Shown one piece after another: positions 44,920 to 55,750 of a stretch of DNA of 64,000 bases. Positions within the stretch are counted from its first letter, which is position 1. Each line of letters starts with the position of its first letter. Source of the DNA: Cryptomeria japonica (taxonomy: Eukaryota > Streptophyta > Pinopsida > Cupressales > Cupressaceae); assembly GCF_030272615.1 (NCBI RefSeq), contig NC_081410.1:572207241-572271240 (forward strand), read 5' to 3'. The position numbers were made by a program, and so were the translations under genes. The notes under the pieces are model-generated. The model was not told the origin of the DNA and searched no databases. It saw only the letters and a program-made list of their open reading frames with translations.

Positions 44920-45258
44920 TCAATATGGTATCCATGTCCAGTATTTCTACCCATTTGGTTGTTGAGATTTTTGAGAGGGAAAGGCTCATTTTCAAGAGAC
45001 ATACTTTCAAATTGATTGAAGATGATTCAGAAAGAGTGTTTTCTCCAGTTTCATACAATGTTCTTCACAATGAAGATACAAAGGGCATACATTAACTGTG
45101 ACATTGAAGAACTTGGAAATGCAAATACGCTTACACTTTATAACAAGAATTTGGCAGACATCCTTGGAAACTTGAAGCCAAAACATAAGATTCTTCATGA
45201 CAAGGGTTTCCTACAATTTATTCATTTTCCCATATTTGATGAAGTGAAATGGGTCTAG
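44920..45258 (+). pseudogene. ZK-family ORF2 fragment, copy 2
   Basis: Reading starts MVSMSSISTHLVVEIFERER and shifts frame once near 45060. It then gives INCDIEELGNANTL and GFLQFIHFPIFDEVKWV. This aligns with copy 1 ORF2 (KCRVEELGHVEIRD, then YPRVFKPQWVKFVL), with the shared C-x2-EELG motif and the closing VK-W/F-V. It is cut right after VKWV by the LTR starting at 45261. Confidence 0.5.
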
Positions 45259-45260
45259 TA

Positions 45261-46027
45261 TGTTGTCAATTGACACTCAATTGGTTGGTTTCACTATGTT
45301 GTCATTGATAGAAACATGGTATTGTGTTTCAGCTTCATGTTTTGGTTCATCTATATAATGGAAGGCACTTCATAGATATTACACCAGTACCAACACCGAC
45401 ACCGGCATGACAAAAAGATTTCTTTGGTTACCGAAAATGCAGGCTAACATGGTTTAGTAAAGGTTATCGGTATTGGAGGCCAACATATCTTGGATTTGGC
45501 ATTGGAAATTGGTTTTAATATTTATGCATTTATGTTATCTGGGTGACATGTACTTTGATATTGTATATATCTTTGTAAGACGCCATAAGGCATGCAAATT
45601 TGTATAGGGTATATAAGTAAGTTTGATAGATCATTTTGATATAGACATAAGATAGGAGATTATGTAGATGGGAATATGATGTGAAATATATCAGAGAGAT
45701 CATGTGTGTGAGGAAATTCATGTAAGGGTTATTCTAGTAAAGGGTTTAGGGTTTTAGACCAAAATAGACAGAGCTTAAACCAGAACTGTATTCAGGCATA
45801 AAAGATGCTATCCTAGTAGTTCAACACTTCTCTGGATTGTAGTATGGAATTTTATATAGTCAGTGAGACTTTTTTTATGATTGAGCAGTGTGCTCTAGGC
45901 TATAAACCTTCCTGCAAGTGCAGGCCCCTCATATTTTATAGTATCTCTTCATATGGCCAGTGGATTGATATTGTGGGTCACAACTCCCATCGTGGTTTTT
46001 CCTCTTTGAGGTTTTCCATGTATAAAT
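45261..46027 (+). repeat. 5' LTR of ZK-like copy 3, left part
   Basis: Begins TGTTGTCAATTGACACTC and contains TATATAAG at 45610-45617, CATCGTGGTTTTTCC and GGTTTTCCATGTATAAAT. Here copia-E is inserted. The LTR resumes at 53341 and ends at 53515 in front of a primer site, for a total of about 940 bases. Confidence 0.65.
46023..46027. repeat. Target-site duplication of copia-E, left
   Basis: TAAAT, identical to 53336-53340. Confidence 0.85.
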
Positions 46028-47421
46028 TGATGGTATGATGAAAGAATAAGTATCCGGTCAATTACTGAGAGGGGGGGGTGAATCAGTAAATAGAAAAACT
46101 AATACAAACTTCACGAATCTCAAAATTAGTCTCTCAAAGTAAACCATCAATGTAATACCACTGTCAAGATAAAAACTCATAAGACAAACTGGTTGACTGT
46201 TACAATAAATTAGTAGTAAACAACTTCAAACTCATAAAAATCCAAATGCTTTATCATATGTCAATAAAATTCTTTTCTCAATACTTTCAGTTATCATGAC
46301 TTATCAAAGTAGTTAAGTAGTTAATCAAATCAACCATAAGATAATAACCACAAAAAAATTCACCACTTGACACAACTATTTTTGACGTGGAAACCTGAAT
46401 GGGAAAAACCATGGTGAGATGAGACTTACAAGATAACTATCTAAACTCTTTTGAAGTTCACCCTATTAGGAGCCAAGCCTATTAAAGCTTTACAAAAGTC
46501 CTATTAAGAACCAATCCTGTTAGGGACCAATCGATTAAGGGATTGACTATAAATGCCTTGTTAGAAGCAATATCCTGTAAGGAGTAACCTCGATAGAGGA
46601 TTTGAAAATCTAATGGATCACCTTGTTAGAGGATTTAAATAGTCACCAAGCTTGTTAGGTCTTACCTGGTTAAGGGATTTCAATTCTCCTATAATTGTTA
46701 GAAAACAATAGGAGTTTGTTGAAATGTCTAAAAAGCACTACACTTGCTTCATCAAATCCTTTTCATGCTCCTATCTGCCTTTACTCAAATTGGAGATACA
46801 TAATTTGGTTTGGCAACCACACACTCAACTGATCTTTGCCAACTCTCTGAAACTAAACAACTTCATTGACCTTATAATCAAATCAATTAGGTTGGTAACA
46901 CAACATAAATCTAATTCTCATAGAGATTATAAACAAGTTGGTTCAAGTATGACTATTAGATTACATAGAAATCTCTACACATCAATCAAGAAATCCTCAA
47001 CCACTCCTTGATCACCTCTTCATCAATCTCAATAACTCATCACATGCTTTGCATTATATGCAATATACTTTCTCATTCCCTAGACAAATAACCATTACAT
47101 CAACACACCAAAATCACTTTAAATTATCTTTATACAATAATCATACGTGTCATAATCACTATTGATCATCATCAAATCATAAACCAATATAACCAATTCA
47201 CCAAACTTAATCGGTTAGGGTTTAACAAAAACAATAGGTAGGGTTTATTGGTTACATTAATAGATAGGGTTTTACTGGTTCAACTCATAAACTTACATAA
47301 CGGTTTATAGTTTCCTTCACTCAGCTCTTCCTACAGGTTACAAAATAATATTACAACAATATCATTACCGGTTAATTGACATCAATGACAACATAACATA
47401 TCATTAATGAAAATGCCAACA
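46028..47421 (-). repeat. 3' LTR of copia-E
   Basis: About 1394 bases, colinear with 51929-53335. On the minus strand it starts TGTTGGCATTTTCATTAATG. AAAGGGGGAGAT (minus) adjoins it at 47422-47433. Confidence 0.85.
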
Positions 47422-47757
47422 ATCTCCCCCTTTGGCATTGATGGCAATATAAATATCAATACCATTGATTATCGTTGTGTTTGTGAATAGAGATCTTGGT
47501 TTACATTACCAAGTATTCACCATGCTCTCCATGTCTTCAGTCTATCATTGATTCTTCTCCTCATAATTACATAATTATTCTCCCCCTTTGACAACAATGT
47601 CAAATTGAAAGTAAAACATGTAATGTCAAATTTCAATTTGCAACATCAACAACCTGCAACTTGATGCTCCCCCTATGGAATAACTTCCACCTCTACACCA
47701 ATCCTTCTATAGAATTCTACAAGTAGCTCAGGGAATGATGTAATCTACATAATGCTC

Positions 47758-50700
47758 AACTAACCTCATGAATGGGTAGAACCCCTAGCTGACTTCTAAG
47801 ATACTCAAATGTAGTTTTAGGTAGAGGTTTAGTAAAAATATCTGCAAGCTACTCCTTGGTAGAAACATGATCTAAGATAACATCTTTACTCTACACTTTT
47901 TCCCTCAAGAAAGGATACATCAATTCAATATGCTTGGTTCGTTCCTACAAAATGGGGTTCTTGGAAATATTTATGGCACTTGTATTATCACATAAAATCT
48001 TTATAGGCTCTGAAATTTTCATCTTAAAACCTTCCAAAATGTGCCTCATCCAAATAGCATGTTTACAATTCATGTAAGCTGCAACATACTCAGCTTCAAC
48101 AGTAGATTGTGAAGTACAACTCTGCTTCTTACTACTCCATGAAATAAGTCTTCCTCCAGAAAAAATGCTCCACCAGTTGTTCTTTTCTGGTAATCAGCAT
48201 TTCCTGCCCAATCTACATCTTTGTACACCTTCAAGTCAAAGTTCCCTCCATATGGATACCATAATCCATAGTCAACAATACCTTTCAAGTATCTAAAAAT
48301 CCTCTTGGTTGCTATAAGATGTATTTCCTTAGGATTATTATGGAATCTAGCAACAATGCCAACTGCATGAGCTATATCCAGTCTATTGTGAACAACATAG
48401 TGCAATTTGCCAATCATTGACTTGTATTCCTTCTCTTCGACAGACATAGATTCATCTTCCTTAGACAACTTACAACATGTAACCATTGGTGTCCCAACTA
48501 GTTTATAGTCACTCATGCCAAATGTCTTCAAGACCTCTTTCACATACTTAGACTATGTGATGAAAAAACCATTCTTCATTTGTTGTATCTGCAAGCCTAT
48601 GAAATTTTTTATTTCCCCCACTAAAGAAATTTTTAACTCATTTTCATTTCATCTACAAAAATATTGCTCATGTCATCATTACCTCCAAATATGATATCAT
48701 CTACACATACTTCACTGACCATTATTTTATCTCCTTCAGATTTGAGATATATGTTACTATCATCACTAGTTCTCAGAAAGCCTATATTCATCAAATGTGT
48801 ATGAAGCATTTCATACCATGCTCTTGGTGCCTAGTTTAATCCATATAAAGCCTTATGCAATCTGCATACCATGTCTTTCTCACTAGTCAAAGCATAACCA
48901 TCTGGCTGCTCAATGCATACTTCTTCTTCCAATATCCCATTCAAAAATGCTGACTTAACATCCATCTAGTATACCTTGAATTTCTTATGTGTTGCAAATG
49001 CAAGTAAAGTTCTGACACCTTCCAATCTTTCCCTATTGCAAAAGTCTCACCATAATCTTCTCCTTCCTCATGTGCATAACTTTTGCAAACCAACCTAGCT
49101 TTGTTGTGAACTACAACACCATCTTCATTCAACTTGTTCCTGAATGCCCACTTCATACCTATTACATTTTTATTTACTCATTAGGGTACTAGGTTCCATG
49201 TGTCATTCTTCTCAATTTGATCTAATTCCTCCTTCATAGCTTTAACCTAATGATCATCACCAAATGCTTCCTTATCCGTTCTTGGTTTAATAGTGGAGAT
49301 CATGAAAGAATTTTCTCTGATTCTTCTTTTGGTTAGTAATCCAACATCCTTATCCCCAATAATCTGTTCAGGATTGTGACTCAATCTCACATGTCTTGGA
49401 ATAACATGATCATTATCTTCAGGTTTAGCCTCATCATTATCATCTTCTTCTAAATTTATCTATTCCGATTGAACTAGTACATCAGTATTTGCTTTGTCGG
49501 TTTCAGATTTCACAGTTTTTGGTTCCAAAAACAAAATGCAAGGATCTTCATCCTTCTTCTCCAAACTGGTTCCCTCTAAGACTTCAGGATATTCATCCAC
49601 TTGAACATCAATACTCTCAATAATTTTCTATGTCCAGTTGTTAAAACACTTGTAGGCCTTACTCTTGGTGGAGTTTCCAAGAAATATACCTTCATCACTT
49701 TTAGCCTCAAATTTTCTAATATAATCACCTCTCTTAATAAAACATTTGCTTCCAAATATCTTGAAATAACTAACATTAGGTGATCTTCCATACCAGTATT
49801 CATAAGGAGTCTTGTCCTTACCTCTTTTTACCAGAACCTGGTTCATAGTGTAGATAGTTGTACTGACAACTTTTCTCCAAAAAGTTTTCATAACACCTTG
49901 TATCAACATCGTCCTAGTAGCTTCAACAACTGACCGGTTGTTCCTCTCTGTGATACCATTCTGCTCTGGTGTCCTTGGCATATAAAGTTGTTGTTTGATA
50001 CCATTTTCTTCACAATACCTAGTGAAATCCTCAGAAGTAAATTCACCACCTTGATCTATCCTCAGACACTTTATCTTCTTACCACTCTCCTTCTCAACTA
50101 AGGCCCTAAATGCCTTGAACTTGCCAAAAGATTTAGTCTTATGCTTCAAGAATGTGACCCACATCATCCTTGAGCAATCATTAGTGGAGATCATAAAATA
50201 TCTGTCACCTTGAATACTTTTTGTTCTTATTGGTCCACAAATATCTGTATGAACCAAATCTAACAAATTTTCCATTGAAAAAGGTTTTCTCTTGAAAGTT
50301 GAGGATGTCATCTTTTCAAACTGACATTCCTTGAAAAGAGCATTAACCAGTTTGTCAAACTAAGGCAAACCTTTCACTGTCTTGGACTTACTCACTTTAA
50401 CAATGTTATCAAAGTTTATATGAAAAAATCTCCTATGCGAAAGCCAACTATCATCTATCTTTGCAATTAAACAGTTGCTGACTTTAGGATTAAGGTGAAA
50501 CAATTTATCTTTAGTTTTCTTCCCAGTTGCAATCAGTTCACCTTTGTTGCCATAGATTTTGCACATACCATTTTTAAACTCCAATGGGTATCCTCTATCA
50601 TTGAGTTGTGCTACACTCAAAAGATTGTTCTTTAAACCTTCAACCCAGTAGACATCATCTGCACTTCTCTTTCCATTAAGAGAAATAGTTCCCTTACCTT

Positions 50701-50902
50701 TAACCATGTAGGGTGAGTCATTACCAAATCTTAGAACTCCACCATCAAATTCCTTTAAAGAAAGAAATTTTCTCTGATCACAGGTCATGTGATGTGAACA
50801 ACCACTATCAATGATCCAATCATCATATTTATCCATCCTGGATACTAATGCCTTCTCATCTGATATCTCATCTTTAATAGCTATAAACACAATATCTTCA
50901 TT
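47758..50902 (-). pseudogene. copia-E pol: protease, integrase, RT, RNase H
   Basis: The protease WIIDSGCSHHMTCDQRKF keeps the D-S-G triplet (50890-50360 frame). Integrase forms one 227-codon frame (50311-49628) with LVHTDICGP, DQGGEFTSEDF and PEQNGITERNNRS, so all three catalytic acidic residues are present. RT pieces lie at 49156-48941 ([20 protein letters not shown]) and beyond. RNase H (48543-48070) reads VYKDVDWAGNADYQKRTTGG. The C-terminal EYLRSQLGV-like block ends near 47758. Stops between the frames inactivate the polyprotein. Confidence 0.75.
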
Positions 50903-51893
50903 AGCATCACCATTAGACTCCTCATTAATGATACCACCATCAACAACAATAAGACAATCTCTTTTTCCTTTACCCTTATACTTCTTGAATTTATCTCATT
51001 TGTGATCATTATTACCATTAGGATAGTTAGCATCTATGTGTCCAATCTTGTTGCAAGCATAATATTTCAAAGGTAATTTTTTTCTATATTTACTAGTGCC
51101 TCTAGGCAACCCATTGGCCAACAATGCTTCAAGCTCAACTGATTTGTCTTCATCATCATCTCTTCTATTGGATTTGAATTCATAACTGTGTCTGACATCT
51201 CTACTTTTTCTCACAGATGGGTTAGAAACAAAATCTCTAAATGCAAACTCAAATTTATGTACACTACCATCATAACCATTTAATTCAAAATCAGTAAGCT
51301 TGCTAATGATGGAGTCAAGATTTACCTTAGTTTTGTCAATGGACTTTAGCTTCTCAATGGATGCAACTCAAATAGTGTAGACTGGTAGCAGGGTTCTCAG
51401 TACCTTACTGATCATTGTGGTATCATCCACTTTCCCTCCTACACTCTTAATTTCACCAAATATCTCTTTTATCCTTTGACCATACTACTGGATATTCTCA
51501 CCTTTAGCCATCCACATGTCATCAAACTTTCCTTTTAGACTCTTTTCTTTCGCAATCTTAACATGTTCATCACCGCTATAAATCTCTTCAATTTTTTTCC
51601 ATACCTCATGTGCAATCTCTATACCATGAACATCTACATATTCAACATCAGATAAAGAACCAATAATGGCCTCTAATTCTTGATGGTTTTCTTGTTTCTT
51701 TTTCTTCTAATCATCAGTCAAAATCCCAGTAGGTGCAACATATTTAGTATTCAAATGTTCCCAATATTAAATTCCCAGACTCTTGATGTAAATTTTCATT
51801 ATGTCACTCCATATCCTGTAGTTCTTTCTATTAACTTTGAACCTTCCTTCTTCATCATGATCTGCAAGATCTTTACCTCAAGTTGTTAGGCTT
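50903..51893 (-). pseudogene. copia-E gag
   Basis: The minus-strand frame reads YRIWSDIMKIYIKSLGI, EVWKKIEEIYSGDEHVKIAK, KLTDFELNGYDGS and VRKSRDVRHSYEFKSNRRDD. It ends with a degenerate knuckle YYACNKIGHIDANYPNG, in which the first and last Cys are Tyr. At least four stops interrupt it. It forms the capsid in active relatives. It is less similar to the other gags here than they are to each other. Confidence 0.7.
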
Positions 51894-51914
51894 AGATCTT
51901 AGAGGACCTGAGAT

Positions 51915-51926
51915 ACTTTGATACCA
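51915..51926 (-). other. Primer-binding site of copia-E
   Basis: Minus strand TGGTATCAAAGT, two bases from the LTR edge. Confidence 0.75.
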
Positions 51927-51928
51927 AT

Positions 51929-53335
51929 TGATGGTTTGATGAAAGAATAAGTATCCAGTCAATTAATGAGAGTGGGGATGAATCAGTAAATAGAAAAACT
52001 GATACAAACTTCATGAATCTCAAAATCAATCTCTCAAAGTAAATTATCAATGTAATACCACTGTTAAGATAAAAACTCATAAGATAAACCAGTTGACTAT
52101 TACAACAAATTAACAGTAAATAACTTGAAACTCATAAACATCCAAATGCTTTATCGTATGTCAACAGACTTTATTTCTCAGTGCTTCTAGTTATCATGAC
52201 TTATCAAAGTATTTAAGTAGTTAATCAAATCAACCATAAAATCATAACCACAAAAAAATTCACCACTTGACACAAATATTTTTGACGTGGAAACCCAAAT
52301 GGGAAAAACCATGGTAAGATGAGACTCACAAGATAGCTATCCAAACTCTTCTGAAGTTCTCCCTATTAGGAGCCAAGCTTATTAAAGCTTTACAAAATTC
52401 CTGTTAAGAACTGATCCTGTTAGGGACCACCCATTTAAGGGATTGACTACAAATGCCTTGTTAGAAGCAATACCCTGTAAGGAGTAACCTCGATAGAGTA
52501 TTTGAAAATCCAAGCTAATGGATGACCTTGTTAGAGGATTTTAATAGTCACCAAGCTTGTTAGAGCTTACTCGGTTAGGGGATTTCAATTCAACTGTAAT
52601 TGTTAGAAAATAACAGGATTTTTCTGATCTATCTGAATAGCACTTCACTTGCTTGATCATATCCTTTTCATGCTCCTATCTACCTTTACTAAAATTGTAG
52701 ATACATCATCCGGTTGAGAAACCATACACTCAACTAATCTTTTCCAACTCTTTGAAACTAAACAACTTCATCGACCTTATAAACAAATCAATTAGGTCGG
52801 TAACACAACATAAAAGTAATTCTCATAGAGATTACAAACAAGTCGATTCAAGTATGATAGTTAGATTACATAGCAATCTCTGCACATCAATCAAGAAAGC
52901 CTCGACCACTCCTTCATCACTGCTTCATCGATCTTAGTAACTCATCATGCACTTTGCATTATATGCAATATACTTGCTCATTCCCTAGACAAAAAACCAT
53001 TACATCAATGCGCCAAAATCACTTGAAATTGTCTTCATACAATAATCATACATGTCATAATCATTACTGCTCATCATCAAATCTTAAACCAATATAACCA
53101 ATTCACCAAACTTAATTGGTTAGGGTTTAACAAAAACAACAGGCAAGGTTTACCGATTACATCAATAGATAGGGTTTTACCAGTTCAACTCACAAACTTA
53201 CATACCGGTTTACAGTTTCCTTCACTTAGCTCTTCCTACCGGTTACAAAACAATATTAAAACAATATCAACAATATCATTACCAGTTAATTGACATCAAT
53301 GACAACATAACATATTATTAATGCAAATGCCAACA
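51929..53335 (-). repeat. 5' LTR of copia-E
   Basis: About 1407 bases. On the plus strand it starts TGATGGTTTGATGAAAG and ends CAAATGCCAACA. It matches 46028-47421 throughout. Confidence 0.85.
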
Positions 53336-53340
53336 TAAAT
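53336..53340. repeat. Target-site duplication of copia-E, right
   Basis: TAAAT, identical to 46023-46027. Confidence 0.85.
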
Positions 53341-53515
53341 CAGTGTTTTATGGTTCTCATTTATGTGATTGGATTCTTGGTTGCTTTACTTTTTTCAATT
53401 TTGTATGTACTAGTATATCGGTTGGTGTGTACATGTTTTAATAAGGCTAAAATTAATAATTCCATTATAACACTGATTCAACCACCCCCCCCCTCAGTGT
53501 TATTGGATTCCAACA
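53341..53515 (+). repeat. 5' LTR of ZK-like copy 3, right part
   Basis: Continues the LTR interrupted at 46027. Contains the C-rich block GATTCAACCACCCCCCCCC and ends GGATTCCAACA before a primer site. Confidence 0.6.
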
Positions 53516-53517
53516 AT

Positions 53518-53529
53518 TGGTATCAAAGC
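53518..53529 (+). other. Primer-binding site of ZK-like copy 3
   Basis: TGGTATCAAAGC, one mismatch to the standard Met site, two bases after the LTR end. Confidence 0.7.
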
Positions 53530-53582
53530 CTTGTGTCTTGGAGGAAGTTAATATCTTGAGGAATATCTTGATTCTAGAATCC

Positions 53583-53707
53583 ATGGATATGGCTTTGGAG
53601 AAGCAACTTGAGATGGCACTTGAATATTATGATGCATTGAAGATCTTAAAGCTACAAGATGAATTGAATTCTACTAAGGAATTTATTCTTGTCCTACAAG
53701 AGAGGTT
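53583..53707 (+). pseudogene. N-terminal ORF of ZK-like copy 3 (coiled coil, cut by the copia-F array)
   Basis: An ATG about 55 bases after the primer site opens MDMALEKQLEMALEYYDALK and KLQDELNSTKEFILVLQER, a strongly helical, heptad-like start. It resembles the beginning of ORF1 in ZK copy 1, which also starts about 50 bases after its primer site. The knuckles, if present, lie beyond the copia insertion at 53708 and outside the window. Assignment to the ZK family rests on position and coiled-coil character only. Confidence 0.4.
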
Positions 53708-54765
53708 TGTTGTTATTTTGGTATGGTTTTGTCATTGATGTCAACACCTACTAAACACTTATCAACTCTGGCACTTTGGAGAATCAACAACATTCACCGG
53801 CAAGCAAGTGACTCATGCACAGTCACTGGTATCTGGTACACCGGAAAGATATAATGATCACCGATACTTCGAATGATATGGAAAACACTTGGTTATGTCA
53901 AAGACATCATGTGGACACTTTGTCTTCAAGTTTTGTTTATTGGTATATTAGCATTTGCATATTTGTTGTTACCGGCAAATAGGTCTAGCTTACAGCGACA
54001 GGTTTATCTTTTCCAGATCAGCATGGCATGCTATGGAGATGACTTATTATTGTTGTAAATGCATTAAATTGACATACTAAATCAGTTATTGCATTGGGTA
54101 TTAATTGATATGTAAATTAATTTTATTGTAATATCTTGTAGAGCCGACCTACTAAAATTGGTCCTAGGTTATGGTATAAATGCAAGATCTTATTTGTAAG
54201 ATCGTATGTGGAATGTGAAAAAGGATTGTGTGAAGGTATATGCGAAAATAAGCAGAGCTATACATGTAGACATCATTTGAAGATTGAAGGAGGGTTTTTG
54301 AGAAGACAATCAAAACTACATCAGTACTGAATACAGCATATGAAGATGCTATTTTAAGCAGTACATTCTTATTGGATTTAACCATCCAACTGTAGTCAGT
54401 GTGACTCCCACTTTGTGATTGAGCAGTGAGCTCTAGGCGCTTGGCCTTTATGCATGTACAGACCCCATTTGTATACACTTACTATCTGCAGTAGTATTGT
54501 CTGATTGTGGGTAAGGTTTCCCACCATGGTTTTTACCCTTACAATGTTTCCGCGTACAAATATTGGTGCTATGTGTTGTGGATGACTTTGTATTTTTGTT
54601 TCACACATTAATCCTTACTGATATTGCAATTAACTATTAAAATTGTCTACCGGCATATTAGACTGGTTTACTGGTATTAAGAATTAAGTTGGTTAAGTTG
54701 TTTTTGGTTTGAATTTATTTGACAACTGATTCACCCCCCCTCTCAATTGTCTATGGGACCTAACA
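53708..54765 (+). repeat. First LTR of copia-F
   Basis: About 1058 bases from TGTTGTTATTTTGG to GGGACCTAACA. TATAAAT at 54175-54181. Very similar to 59353-60407. Confidence 0.8.
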
Positions 54766-54767
54766 AT

Positions 54768-54779
54768 TGGTATCAGAAC
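54768..54779 (+). other. Primer-binding site of copia-F1
   Basis: TGGTATCAGAAC, one mismatch to the Met tRNA complement. Confidence 0.75.
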
Positions 54780-54821
54780 TTAGTCCACTTTTGCAGAAGT
54801 TTAACAGCTTGAGGAGATCCA

Positions 54822-55750
54822 ATGTCTACTAACTATTTTAGGAAGGATAGTCCTTAACTTGATGGAACCAACTATGGCATATGGAAGATCAGAATGGAGA
54901 CACATTTAAATTGCATTGGAAAGCACATTTGGGATGTTACAAAGAATGGTTATACTACTTCTACTTAGAGTCATCCCAATCCACCCAACTTGACTAAAGA
55001 TGAGGAAAATGATTGCAAAGACAGAGAAACACTTTTGAGCGCATTATCTGATCAACGAATCATGGGACTATCAGATAGGTCTGTTGCTAAAGCTATTTGG
55101 GATCATTTGGAAACATTGAATGAAGGAGATTCCATAATCAAAATTGCAAAACTTGAAAGCTTCTGGGTCAGGTATGAACATCTAAAAATGGAAGAAGATG
55201 AAAGGATTTCTGCTTTTATGGAAAGAGTAAATGAGATTGTTTTGGGTATTAAATGTTGTGGAGGAACCTTAAGTGAGGATGAAATTGTTTCAAAATTTTT
55301 AAGAGGATTGCCACCAACATAGAAAATGAAGGTTACTGCTATAAATGAGTTAAGAACAATGCCTAATACATCAATAACAAGGGATACATTGATTGGAAAA
55401 CTTTTAGCTTTTGAAATTGAAGAATTTGGTCATGTTTCTACTATAAAGATAGATTTAGCCTTTAAAGCATCAACATCATTTGCACCATCATTTGATAAAT
55501 CAGATTGGAAAGCCTTTTATGCAAGAGAACCTAAAGAAAGCAGGAAAGAAAATGAAGAACTTGAAGAACTTGAAGCACTATTTGCAAGGAAAATGCCTAA
55601 AGGTCCAGTTGGAAGTAAGTATAAAGGTAAAGCACCTTTAAATGTTTTAACTGCAATAAGATTGGTCATATGGCTTCAAGATGCCTTGAGAGAGATGCTA
55701 GACTAAGAGAAGAAGCTAGAAGAACATACAAACCTACCCTGAATATCAGA
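54822..55750 (+). pseudogene. copia-F1 gag
   Basis: Starts MSTNYFRKDSP with a stop soon after, then the open frame 54990-55322 (RSVAKAIWDHLETLNEGD, MEEDERISAFMERVNEI). One stop follows, then 55326-55706 with MKVTAINELRTMPNTS. A damaged knuckle after a frameshift reads FNCNKIGHMASRCLERD. It is a close homologue of F2 and copia-1 gags. Confidence 0.75.

Larger units (their letters stand above)
43563..45260 (+). mobile_element. ZK-family element, copy 2 (internal fragment)
   Basis: Plus-strand knuckle ORF1 followed after about 460 bases by an ORF2 fragment. This is the same order as ZK copy 1 (minus strand, 2.7-5.9 kb). Both ends are lost: the left edge is the end of copia-2, and the right edge is the start of another LTR that cuts ORF2. 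No LTR of this copy is visible. Confidence 0.6.
46028..53335 (-). mobile_element. Ty1/copia element copia-E (full length, minus strand)
   Basis: A complete 7.3-kb element: 5' LTR on the right (51929-53335), primer site, gag, pol, polypurine tract, 3' LTR on the left (46028-47421). Both flanks carry TAAAT. It inserted inside the LTR of ZK-like copy 3. Its coding frames are long but have scattered stops. It is a relative of the copia-1 lineage with its own LTR type. Confidence 0.85.
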
